Positions 1 to 6,141 are shown, counted from the stretch's first letter. The stretch: 6,186 nt of DNA from Oscillatoria sp. Prado101 (GCA_025454445.1 JALOOK010000301.1:1-6186), one strand, 5' to 3'. The notes: generated by a model from the letters alone, not told the origin. Numbers and translations: made by a program.

Positions 1-85
1 GACCAACCACTTCCTGTCCTTGAACGTCCAAGAAAAAAGTGGCTGCACCCAGCGCCAGAGCCAAGCAACCGAAACGCAGGGGCAA
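1..85 (-). CDS. Possible 5' end of a secreted or membrane protein, running off the left edge
   Basis: Read leftwards from a TTG at 85-83, this frame gives 28 residues beginning MPLRFGCLALALGAATFF and continuing LDVQGQEVVG. It has a short basic start, a hydrophobic stretch of about 14 residues and then a polar segment, which resembles a signal peptide. An in-frame TGA lies a few codons upstream, so no earlier start is available. There is no ATG and no Shine-Dalgarno sequence, and a second minus-strand frame is also open across the same bases and further upstream. I do not recognise the family. The call rests on the hydrophobic segment alone and could be chance. Confidence 0.25.
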   Translation of the reverse strand, partial: MPLRFGCLALALGAATFFLDVQGQEVVG

Positions 86-230
86 TCTTGTTAATTTTAA
101 CCGTCAGCCCGATGACCGTCCAACTCGAAGTGCCGTCGGATGTCAGCCCAAGGTGTGTGAAGACCCAGACATTCGCACAGTTCCTTACAGGAGTCGAAGC
201 TTCAGGCCATCGCTTTACCCTGTCTGAGAA

Positions 231-382
231 GCAGTGATGGTAAAGCATAAAAGGCTGACGCTCAAAAGGTTTCACCTCCTTTTTTATGCTCTTTCGTCAG
301 TCAGTGCCCAGGTGGGGCAGGTGGGGCAAGCGGTTGGTAATGCTGAGCCGATACTGGTTCAAGCGTTTAATCTCGGTTGCCA
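231..382. repeat. Dispersed direct repeat, family A, copy 1 (~150 bp)
   Basis: This copy matches 524-667. The first ~33 bases are identical (GCAGTGATGGTAAAGCATAA onward), then comes a conserved core ending CGTCAGTCAGTGCC, and both copies close with TTTAATCTCGGTTG. Inside is an inverted repeat CTGACG (255-260) / CGTCAG (295-300) enclosing AAAAGG (264-269) / CCTTTT (278-283). This copy also has AGCAT (244-248) pairing with ATGCT (286-290), and a 9-bp tandem duplication GGTGGGGCA (311-319, 320-328) that copy 2 lacks. It is non-coding by frame analysis. It could be a MITE-like remnant or a structured RNA element; no transposase or target-site duplication was found. Confidence 0.8.
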
Positions 383-523
383 TTGCCAAATTCTATCTTA
401 CGTGATTAAACTGCCACAGTTAATCTTTTAACAATTTCTCAAGGTTTTTCCAATGCGTCTTCACTCCTAGTGACACCCAAAAATTAGCCTATGGCCATAA
501 TCAAAAGAGTGGGTGCAGCAAGC

Positions 524-667
524 GCAGTGATGGTAAAGCATAAAAGGCTGACGCTCAGAGGGTTTGACCTCCTTTTTTCTGGACTTTCGTCAGTCAGTGC
601 CCCGGTGGGGCAAGCGGTTAATAAAGCTTGGCCAAAAGGGTTTAGATCGTTTAATCTCGGTTGGCCA
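524..667. repeat. Dispersed direct repeat, family A, copy 2 (~144 bp)
   Basis: Second copy of the element at 231-382, offset by 293 bp in its first half. The outer pairing CTGACG (548-553) / CGTCAG (588-593) is kept, and so is the run CCTCCTTTTTT in the middle. The AGCAT/ATGCT pairing of copy 1 is lost because ATGCT has become CTGGA. The 9-bp unit GGTGGGGCA is present once. The right-hand third has diverged except for the closing TTTAATCTCGGTTG. Confidence 0.8.
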
Positions 668-837
668 TCAAGAAGCGCACAGGCAGCAAAAAAGCCTCAG
701 ACCGCATCTGAGTTTTGCAAATCCACCCAAAGATAGATATGCACCGCACGACTTGAGTGCTTTTTTCCACTACCTTGGGGAAATGCAGTAACCGGCGAGA
801 GAGCAGCACGCCAGCACCGGCAGCCTCTCCCCATAAT

Positions 838-885
838 TGGCCCTATTTAGTCTAGTCCCAGCCGCACTTCTCTATATATAGGAGC
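838..885. repeat. Repeat family B, 5' fragment
   Basis: The ~48 bases starting TGGCCCTATTTAGTC match the left part of the full unit at 1089-1236, with a few substitutions, and end at the CTATATATAG palindrome (872-881). The rest of the unit is missing here, so this is a truncated copy. Confidence 0.7.
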
Positions 886-980
886 AGTCATATTGGGCGC
901 GGACATCAGTGGCCTAGGGATAAAAGGCGTGGGACAGGCGTCTCGCATGTCTTACTGTCCTCACCGAGCGTGAATACTGC

Positions 981-1090
981 TATATATAGGTGCTCCCCTG
1001 CCGCCGGAACTCGCCCACCGCCGCCTGCCAGTGGCCTATCTGGCAGAGCAGTTCAGCCCATTTCCAGCGTTTCTTCCATCCTTGGCAGTG
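981..1090. repeat. Repeat family B, copy 1 (left-truncated)
   Basis: These ~110 bases are nearly identical to 1126-1236. The differences visible are one extra C in the C-run of the right copy and a small change near CCGCCGGAACT versus CCGCCTGGACT. The unit contains a perfect 7-bp stem CTGCCAG (1025-1031) / CTGGCAG (1040-1046) with an 8-base loop. The ~145-bp period is not a multiple of three, and open frames shift between copies, so the repeat is not protein-coding. Confidence 0.85.
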
Positions 1091-1236
1091 GCCCTATTTA
1101 GTCCAGTCCCAGCCGAATTTCTCCATATATATAGGTGCTCCCCCTGCCGCCTGGACTCGCCCACCGCCGCCTGCCAGTGGCCTATCTGGCAGAGCAGTTC
1201 AGCCCATTTCCAGCGTTTCTTCCATCCTTGGCAGTG
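1089..1236. repeat. Repeat family B, copy 2 (most complete unit)
   Basis: This copy follows directly on copy 1. It starts with the TGGCCCTATTTAGTC segment shared with 838-885, passes through an ATATATATA tract (1125-1133), and ends CTTGGCAGTG like copy 1. The 7-bp stem CTGCCAG / CTGGCAG is kept at 1171-1177 and 1186-1192. The arrangement suggests a ~146-bp unit that was tandemly duplicated. Confidence 0.85.
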
Positions 1237-1389
1237 ATCCTGCCGACTTTGAGATCCAGTCCAGCGGCTATCCTTATTTCAGAGTGCGGGCGCGGTATCC
1301 AAGGGGTTCACCCCACATAAGAGCCGGTGGGGGCGGGTTTGTTCGAGATATCTGCCAGCAGGTCAAGCCAGCTGGCACTAGCGAGAACC

Positions 1390-2703
1390 CTACAGCCTCG
1401 CAAACCGGACTCGCAGACCATCTTTAGGGTGCCGAGTGGGAATCCGCACCGCCTCCAGACTCTGACCGGCGAGCAACTCCCACTGATACTCCCTCAATAA
1501 ATGCGCCGCCACAATTTTCATCTCCAGCTTAGCAAAGGCAATTCCAATACAAACGCGGGGACCGCCGCCAAACCCAATCAAACTGAAAGGGCGCTTTTTG
1601 TGTTCCTGCCGGCCTGGACTGAACCGGTCGGGGTCAAATTTTTCCGGTTCGGGGTAAACATCAGGCAGCCGGTGCGTCGTAACAATAGAATACTGCAGTT
1701 GCCAGCCAGTTGGCACATAATAGCCGTTGAACTCAAACGGCTTCACCACCCCACGGAACCCCCCACCCACCGGCGGGTGCAGTCGCTCAATTTCCAACAG
1801 AATTTGCTCCAAATAAGGCATTTGTCCCAGCTGTTCCAAATTCAGCGGGCCGATTTGCGCCAGGTTCATCTGCTCTTCTCGGGCGCGTCGCAACACCTCC
1901 GGATTTCGCCCCAACTCCAAACACAACCAAGTTAACATTGAAGTGGTCGTTTCATGGCCGGCAAACAACATCAACATAGCTTGAGCAATCAGTTCTTTCT
2001 CGCTCAGGCAATTGCCTTCCTCATCACGGGCTTGTATCAGCAAGCTGAGAACATCCTTAGTGGGGTTTTGCCGGCGATCCTCGACAACTTTGGCGATCTG
2101 TTCTAGCAGCTGGTCGCGGGCTGCGATCGCCTTGCCGAATTTTGTCCAGGGCAAGCGCAAAGGGAAAATCGAAAAGAAACCATTCGTCAGCGTCGAAAAC
2201 AGCCGGCTGAGTCGCGCCACCTCGGCACCAGGAGTTGCCCCCACCAGCAGCTGGCTGGCAATATCAAACGTTAATTGCTTAAACTGATCAAACCAAGTGA
2301 ACTCCCCTTTTTCCTGCCACCGGCACAGATAGCTTTGGGCAATCGACTCCATCGTCCCCACATAGCCTGCCAGCGCCGGTCCGTGCAGCGCCGGCATCAT
2401 CAGCCGCCGGTTGCGCCGGTGTTCCTCCCCATCTTGCAGAAATAGGGATTCCCCGAGCAGAATCTTAAACGTATCAGGCCAACCTTCGCGCCAGGAAAAA
2501 TAATCGAAATGACTCGCCAGGACAGCCTCAACCGCTTCCGGGCCAACCATAAATACAGTCGGTTTGCCCAGCAGCCGAGTTTTAAAAACGGGCCCGTACT
2601 GGGCGTAACACTTGTTGATATAGTCCTGGTCGAACAGAAATTGGAGAGTTTGGCCAATCACCGGCAAACCCATCTCGCCGGGAGGAAGTTGTTCGCTAGG
2701 CAT
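1390..2703 (-). CDS. Cytochrome P450, CYP120-like
   Basis: Haem-thiolate monooxygenase of 437 aa, a normal length for soluble bacterial P450s, with no membrane anchor. Visible motifs are the proline-rich start (PPGEMGLP, residues 7-14), I-helix AGHETT (248-253, with the E251-T252 pair used in oxygen activation), ExxR at E304-R307, PERF-like FDPDRF (356-361), and the haem loop FGGGPRVCIG (378-387) with ligand Cys385. From memory, its start, PPVGGGF segment (310-316) and C-terminal LEMK...HPKDGLRV pattern resemble Synechocystis CYP120A1, which hydroxylates retinoic acid; a retinoid or other isoprenoid substrate is therefore inferred. The ATG at 2703 is chosen because the protein starts there like its relatives and GGAGGAAA lies 17 bases upstream. 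A longer open frame to 2805 would include a terminator. No ferredoxin or reductase partner is in the window. Confidence 0.93.
   Translation of the reverse strand: MPSEQLPPGEMGLPVIGQTLQFLFDQDYINKCYAQYGPVFKTRLLGKPTVFMVGPEAVEAVLASHFDYFSWREGWPDTFKILLGESLFLQDGEEHRRNRRLMMPALHGPALAGYVGTMESIAQSYLCRWQEKGEFTWFDQFKQLTFDIASQLLVGATPGAEVARLSRLFSTLTNGFFSIFPLRLPWTKFGKAIAARDQLLEQIAKVVEDRRQNPTKDVLSLLIQARDEEGNCLSEKELIAQAMLMLFAGHETTTSMLTWLCLELGRNPEVLRRAREEQMNLAQIGPLNLEQLGQMPYLEQILLEIERLHPPVGGGFRGVVKPFEFNGYYVPTGWQLQYSIVTTHRLPDVYPEPEKFDPDRFSPGRQEHKKRPFSLIGFGGGPRVCIGIAFAKLEMKIVAAHLLREYQWELLAGQSLEAVRIPTRHPKDGLRVRFARL
2123..2130. repeat. HIP1 octamer GCGATCGC
   Basis: Perfect copy of the Highly Iterated Palindrome of cyanobacteria, inside the P450 gene. 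It supports cyanobacterial origin. Confidence 0.85.
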
Positions 2704-2771
2704 AAGACAGCTATTTACACTTTCCTCCAGCCTATCAGCTAAAGTGCCGCAAAAGCATCCCCAGCCCCCAT

Positions 2772-2813
2772 AAAAAAGAAGCCCCACAAGGCGCGGGCGG
2801 CACACATGGGGCT
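2772..2813 (-). terminator. Rho-independent terminator of the prohibitin transcript
   Basis: On the minus strand a perfect 7-bp stem AGCCCCA / TGGGGCT (2813-2807 with 2786-2780) encloses a 20-base GC-rich loop and is followed by TCTTTTTT (2779-2772). The U-tract lies only on the minus-strand side, so it stops transcripts arriving from the prohibitin genes. It lies between their end (2989) and the P450 start (2703), which separates the two transcription units. Confidence 0.75.
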
Positions 2814-2988
2814 GTTGACGCAGTGAGGAAGTATCTTATCGTTTCTAGTTAGCCACAGAAATCTGCCTCACCGAATTGTCTTAACAACTTCTTAAGTTTA
2901 AGGGCAAGATTTACCAAGATTTTAGGTTAATCTTACCCAAAAACAAAATATTTAACCCTGTCTTTCTCCTGACTAGCTGTACTGCCGG

Positions 2989-3801
2989 CTACTTTTGAGG
3001 CACCAATTTGGCAGAATCCAGATTGATAAAGGGCAGAGCACCGTTCCCCCCAAAAACCGCCGGGAAATGGCCATCCCATTTCTCAATCGCCTGCTTTTGC
3101 AGAATTTCCGGCGTCAGATTTTCCCGCAGCAGTCGCTGCGCCTCCGCCTGACCTTGGGCGCGGTTAACTTCCGCTTCCGCCTCCTTAGTAGCCTTCAGCG
3201 CTACAAACTCCGCCCGCTTGGCATCTTGTTCAGCGATTTGCTTAGCCTCAACCGCCTCCCTGAACCTGTCAGAAAAATGGATATTAACCAGAGAAATGTC
3301 ATCCACCACCAAATTATAATTAGCCAGTCGCGTTGTCAATTGCTCGTCAATCCCAGCTTTCACCTCTCCCCGCTTCGTAATAATTTGCTCCGCCGTGTAC
3401 TGCGCCATCACCGCTTTCAGCACTTCTTCAATCGCCGGGTTGATAATCCGCTGGACAATCTGCCCCTCATCACCTATTTGCTGAAAAACAGTATTAGCCC
3501 GTTCCGGAAAAATATGCCAGTTTAGGGCCACATCCGTGTACACGTCCTGCAAATCTTTCGAGGCAGCCTCAGCAGGAACTTGATGTTTCTGCACCCGCAC
3601 GCTCAGCCTCTGAACCGAATTAACAACCGGCACAATCAGGTGAATCCCCTCACTGAGAACCCTGTCCTGAACCTCCCCGAACTTCAAGACAACACCCCGC
3701 TCGCCGGCATTCACAATTGCGAACGGCTGGAAAACAATTACCGCCAGCACTAGCAGCGCCGCCACAGCACTAGAAATATAAACTGAACTCGTCGATTTCA
3801 T
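2989..3801 (-). CDS. Prohibitin family (SPFH/PHB domain) membrane protein, downstream copy
   Basis: 270-aa prohibitin. An N-terminal hydrophobic segment (about residues 8-28) anchors it in a membrane. The SPFH/PHB domain runs from NAGERGVV (31-38) to about residue 180, with typical blocks such as EGIHLIVPVV (51-60) and DVALNWHI (90-97). An alanine/glutamate/lysine-rich coiled coil covers about 180-228 (EAKQIAEQDAKRAEF), and the protein ends with the KWDGHFP and GALPFIN blocks. Family members form large membrane-bound rings that scaffold proteases and organise membrane domains; the cyanobacterial role (thylakoid or plasma membrane) is inferred. The start at 3801 is chosen over an upstream start at 3921 because the extra 40 residues are translated hairpin repeats; TAGGCAGG lies just upstream of the ATG. 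It aligns without gaps to the neighbouring copy over about 230 residues. Beyond its stop, an AT-rich 6-bp stem AAGATT/AATCTT lies at 2916-2934, and the stronger terminator follows at 2772-2813. Confidence 0.93.
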   Translation of the reverse strand: MKSTSSVYISSAVAALLVLAVIVFQPFAIVNAGERGVVLKFGEVQDRVLSEGIHLIVPVVNSVQRLSVRVQKHQVPAEAASKDLQDVYTDVALNWHIFPERANTVFQQIGDEGQIVQRIINPAIEEVLKAVMAQYTAEQIITKRGEVKAGIDEQLTTRLANYNLVVDDISLVNIHFSDRFREAVEAKQIAEQDAKRAEFVALKATKEAEAEVNRAQGQAEAQRLLRENLTPEILQKQAIEKWDGHFPAVFGGNGALPFINLDSAKLVPQK

Positions 3802-3829
3802 AACCTGCCTAAATTTTTTTCTCGTTTCC

Positions 3830-3990
3830 GGGGCGGAAGGGCCCGCCCCTACAGACCGGGAACCCAGACCTGAGAGGATCTGCCTCTCACTGACTGGAGG
3901 CTGTAGCCTCCTGCAGGGCAACTCTCTTCTTGGCGTCCGAGGGCGTCTACCCTACGGGAAGCCGTATGCCTTAGGCATTCCCGTAGGGTA
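3830..3990. repeat. Array of four palindromic hairpins in the prohibitin spacer
   Basis: Four separate perfect inverted repeats lie in the 222-bp gap between the paralogous prohibitin genes. They are GGGGCGG/CCGCCCC (3830-3836, 3843-3849), TGAGAGG/CCTCTCA (3871-3877, 3883-3889), GGAGGC/GCCTCC (3896-3901, 3906-3911) and the 13-bp TACCCTACGGGAA/TTCCCGTAGGGTA (3948-3960, 3978-3990). The loop of the last contains a small TGCC/GGCA pair. None is followed by a clear U-tract on the minus strand, so they do not look like simple terminators. Similar GC-rich palindromes are scattered in genomes of filamentous cyanobacteria (general knowledge). They may stabilise or process the mRNA, or may simply be inserted repeats. 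Confidence 0.8.
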
Positions 3991-4023
3991 CCGCGCGTCT
4001 ATGGCGGTTCATTCTTTACTGAA

Positions 4024-4860
4024 CTACCGCTTAGCAGCCGGCCCATTCAAAGACCCCGTATCGATATTAATAAACGGTAGCGCACCGCTGCCACCCATCA
4101 CCATCGGAAAACGGCCATCCCATTTTTCAATCGCTTGCTTTTGCAGCAAGTCCGGCGTCAAAGTCTGCCGCTGCAATCGCTGCGCCTCGGCTTGACCTCT
4201 GGCGCGGTTGATTTCCGCCTGCGCTTCCTGCTTAGCTTTCAGGGCGATAAACTCCGCCCGTTTCGCTTCTTGCTCAGCAATCTGCTTGGCTTCAATCGCT
4301 TTGGCAAATTCTGGGGAGAAAGACACATTCACCAAAGACACATCATCCACTAGAACCCCGTAAGCGGCTAACCTGTCTTTAAGCCGGCTGTCAATTTCTT
4401 GCTTCAGTTCGGTGCGCTTGGTGATGATTTCCTCAGCGTTCTTTTTTGCAGCTGCAGCCTTGACCACTTCCGAAACAGCCGGCGAGATAATCCGATTCAC
4501 AATTTCTGTTTCATCCCCCAGCCGCTGGAAAACCTCATTCACGCGATTGGGGTCAATGTGCCAGTTGAGAGCCACATCGGTTTTCACATCTTGCAAATCC
4601 CTAGATGCCGCTTCGGCGTTCACGTCGTTTTTCTGCACGCGAACGCTGAGTTTTTTCACCGAGGTAACCACCGGCACAATAAAGTGAAGCCCCTCATCCA
4701 AAACCTTGTTCTGAACTTTTCCGAATTTCATAACTGCACCCCTCTCGCCGGCATTAACAATCACAAAAGGTCTGAAAATAATCGCCGTCAGCAGCAGGAC
4801 AATCCCCCCGCTAATGTACAGGGCCGTCTTATATGCATCACTAATATCTGCGGTTTTCAT
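4024..4860 (-). CDS. Prohibitin family (SPFH/PHB domain) membrane protein, upstream copy
   Basis: 278-aa prohibitin, first of the tandem pair in transcription order. Residues 13-29 (ALYISGGIVLLLTAIIF) form one hydrophobic N-terminal anchor. The SPFH/PHB domain starts at NAGERGAV (36-43) and runs to about 185, with EGLHFIVPVV (56-65) and DVALNWHI (95-102). A heptad-like coiled coil follows (about 185-232), then KWDGRFP and GALPFIN near the C-terminus and a basic tail (PAAKR). Its length matches bacterial and mitochondrial prohibitins, which assemble as membrane rings. The ATG at 4860 is supported by GGAG 11 bases upstream and by the anchor starting at the expected place. It resembles Synechocystis Slr1106 in type. 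With its 3' neighbour it could form hetero-oligomers as eukaryotic PHB1/PHB2 do; this is inference. Confidence 0.94.
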   Translation of the reverse strand: MKTADISDAYKTALYISGGIVLLLTAIIFRPFVIVNAGERGAVMKFGKVQNKVLDEGLHFIVPVVTSVKKLSVRVQKNDVNAEAASRDLQDVKTDVALNWHIDPNRVNEVFQRLGDETEIVNRIISPAVSEVVKAAAAKKNAEEIITKRTELKQEIDSRLKDRLAAYGVLVDDVSLVNVSFSPEFAKAIEAKQIAEQEAKRAEFIALKAKQEAQAEINRARGQAEAQRLQRQTLTPDLLQKQAIEKWDGRFPMVMGGSGALPFINIDTGSLNGPAAKR

Positions 4861-4962
4861 GTTTCGCTAAACTCCAGAATATGACGAGGCCGCACAAACG
4901 CTGTTCCCTAGGGTTTTCAGGTAAAAATATCGCTCAACTCAGATGTTGCCCTACAAAAAATA

Positions 4963-4971
4963 TGCTATAAT
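4963..4971 (+). promoter_or_regulatory. Extended -10 promoter element, likely for nfi
   Basis: TGCTATAAT is a consensus TATAAT box with a TGn extension, the form that works with a poor -35. No good -35 is present: TTGCCC at 4946-4951 is only 14 bases away. A start about 7 bases downstream would give a leader of roughly 150 nt before the nfi ATG at 5129. The prohibitin promoter must lie on the opposite strand in this same gap, but I cannot place it with confidence. Confidence 0.45.
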
Positions 4972-5070
4972 TTGAGTGATTTATCTCCTGATGTGGTAAG
5001 GGCGCGGTGGCAGGTGGCGCTGTGGCAAGTGGAACGGCGTCGGGTGTCCCTCCAACCGCAAACCTCTTAC

Positions 5071-5098
5071 CCTCAGCCCTAACCCCTAACTCCTAAAA
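5071..5098. repeat. Short heptamer tandem repeat (STRR-like), four degenerate units
   Basis: CCTCAGC, CCTAACC, CCTAACT and CCTAAAA follow one another in exact 7-base register just upstream of nfi. Short tandemly repeated heptamers of this CCTAACT type are a known feature of filamentous cyanobacterial genomes. It lies in the presumed nfi leader. Confidence 0.65.
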
Positions 5099-5128
5099 CC
5101 CTGTGACTCTGAATTTAGTTTAACCAAT

Positions 5129-5788
5129 ATGCAGATTAACCAGCGTCACCCTTGGCCCCTCACCACAGAGGAGGCAATCGCAATCCAGCAGCAGCTGCGC
5201 CAGTCCGTGATTGCGGAAGACCAGCTCGGGCCAGTGCGCTATGTGGCCGGTGTCGATGTTGGCTACAATCTGGCAAAGAATATCACTCGCGCCGCTGTCG
5301 CTGTGCTCAGCTTTCCCGACTTGCAGCTGGTCGAACACGCGATCGCCCACCGCCCCACAACCTTTCCCTACATTCCCGGTTTCCTCTCCTTCCGAGAAGT
5401 GCCGGCAGTCCTCGACGCCCTGGAAAAGCTCAACCTCACCCCGGACTTGCTGCTCTGTGATGGCCAAGGCATCGCCCACCCCCGCCGGTTTGGCATTGCC
5501 TGCCATTTGGGCGTACTGACCAATTTACCTGCTATCGGCGTCGCTAAGTCCCTGTTGGTTGGCAAACACGACGAGTTGCCGATGCGCCGAGGCAGCTGGC
5601 AACCCCTGATCCACCAGGGCGAGATGATCGGCGCAGTCCTCAGAACCCGCAGCGGAGTCAAGCCGGTGTATGTTTCCACCGGCCACCACATCAGCTTGAC
5701 AACTGCCATTGATTATGTTATGCGCTGCACGCCCAAATACCGGCTGCCGGAGACAACCCGCTGGGCGGACAAACTGGCATCCGGGTAA
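5129..5788 (+). CDS. nfi: Endonuclease V (deoxyinosine 3'-endonuclease)
   Basis: 219-aa DNA-repair nuclease that recognises deaminated adenine (inosine) and nicks the second phosphodiester bond 3' to it, using Mg2+. The family signatures are all present and in order: GVDVGY with catalytic Asp43, PYIPGFLSFRE (80-90) with the wedge Tyr81 and Glu90, LLLCDGQGIAHPRRFG (107-122) with Asp111, GVAKSLL with Lys140, then VYVSTGHHISL (180-190) and a PKYRLPETTR end. The spacing matches Thermotoga EndoV (D43, E89, D110, from memory). Length is typical and no key residue is missing. The start at 5129 has no clear Shine-Dalgarno, but the family N-terminus fits. It is divergent from the prohibitins, and the tandem repeat begins 24 bases after its stop. 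Confidence 0.96.
   Translation: MQINQRHPWPLTTEEAIAIQQQLRQSVIAEDQLGPVRYVAGVDVGYNLAKNITRAAVAVLSFPDLQLVEHAIAHRPTTFPYIPGFLSFREVPAVLDALEKLNLTPDLLLCDGQGIAHPRRFGIACHLGVLTNLPAIGVAKSLLVGKHDELPMRRGSWQPLIHQGEMIGAVLRTRSGVKPVYVSTGHHISLTTAIDYVMRCTPKYRLPETTRWADKLASG
5339..5346. repeat. HIP1 octamer GCGATCGC
   Basis: Second perfect HIP1 palindrome in the window, inside nfi. Confidence 0.85.
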
Positions 5789-5811
5789 ATGCGATTAGTT
5801 TTAACCTCGTG

Positions 5812-5976
5812 AAAATTACACAATTTCCGTTTAAACAGTTTGGATGCACCTCCGGGGTGGGGGAGAACCCGAATCTTCTCTTTTCCTGGCCTTGCCGGGG
5901 CGCATTCAAAGTATTCAAGCGTATAAATAAAAAGTTACACAGCTAAAGCGCTTGTTTGACAAGCGTTACAGGGTTA
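5812..5976. repeat. 165-bp tandem repeat, unit 1
   Basis: First of 2.3 units of an exact 165-bp period. Each unit carries a GTTTAAAC palindrome (here 5829-5836), a GC-rich block (CCGGGGTGGGGGAGAACCC), GGGGCGCATTC, and a perfect hairpin CGCTTGT-TTG-ACAAGCG (5949-5965). Units 1 and 2 differ at about 11 of 165 positions, five of them in the AT-rich stretch after TTCAAGCGTAT. The left boundary is sharp: bases before 5812 do not match the end of the next unit. Confidence 0.92.
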
Positions 5977-6141
5977 AAAATTCCAGAATTTCCGTTTAAA
6001 CAGTTTGGACGCACCACCGGGGTGGGGGAGAACCCGAATCTTCTCTTTTCCTGGCCCCGCCGGGGCGCATTCAAAGTATTCAAGCGTATTTATTAAAAAT
6101 AACACAGCTAAAGCGCTTGTTTGACAAGCGTTACAGGGTTA
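5977..6141. repeat. 165-bp tandem repeat, unit 2
   Basis: Complete second unit, same internal order as unit 1. The palindrome GTTTAAAC is at 5994-6001 and the hairpin at 6114-6130 is unchanged. CCTTGCC has become CCCCGCC, making an extra short GC palindrome (CCCCGCCGGGG). A 46-codon open frame from a TTG lies at 5956-6096, but most differences from unit 1 in that frame change the amino acid. Confidence 0.92.

Larger units (their letters stand above)
86..1389. other. Gene-free, repeat-rich region of about 1.3 kb
   Basis: No reading frame here looks like a protein. The longer open frames are translations of direct repeats and change frame between copies. The stretch holds two repeat families (231-382 with 524-667, and 838-885 with 981-1236), listed separately. 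It also has several small inverted repeats: GGACAG/CTGTCC at 932-937 and 955-960, and CCCCAC/GTGGGG at 1311-1316 and 1327-1332. A 4-bp stem followed by six T at 746-766 resembles a very weak plus-strand terminator. There is no clear intrinsic terminator just after the P450 stop at 1390, so the P450 transcript may run into this region. Positions 383-523 and 668-837 show nothing else I can name. Confidence 0.6.

Noticed and set aside
746..766. GCAC/GTGC stem followed by six T as a terminator
   Set aside because: A 4-bp stem is too weak and there is no upstream plus-strand gene to terminate.
990..1427. 145-aa plus-strand open frame, and overlapping ones at 1031-1237 and 1135-1320
   Set aside because: They are translations of the two family-B direct repeats. 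The same peptide appears in different frames because the period is not a multiple of three, and no domain is recognisable.
2880..2898. Pho-box-like pair CTTAACAA-ctt-CTTAAGTT
   Set aside because: Spacing fits the 8+3 rule and each half matches 7 of 8, but there is no third unit, and the only gene it could control (P450) lies beyond a terminator.
3802..3921. 40-residue N-terminal extension of the downstream prohibitin
   Set aside because: It is encoded by hairpin repeats, would put the membrane anchor abnormally far inside, and has no counterpart in the paralog.
5120..5506. 128-aa minus-strand frame opposite nfi, and plus-strand frames at 5152-5519
   Set aside because: They are shadows of the high-GC coding sequence of nfi, whose own frame has all family motifs.
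5718..5918. 66-aa minus-strand frame starting in the 165-bp repeat
   Set aside because: It starts at TTG in the repeat and runs antisense into the end of nfi, with no recognisable features.
5809..6096. Two small plus-strand frames in the 165-bp repeat (5809-5946 and 5956-6096) as genes
   Set aside because: They have non-ATG starts and no ribosome binding site, and most differences between copies change amino acids. Kept only as an observation in the findings.
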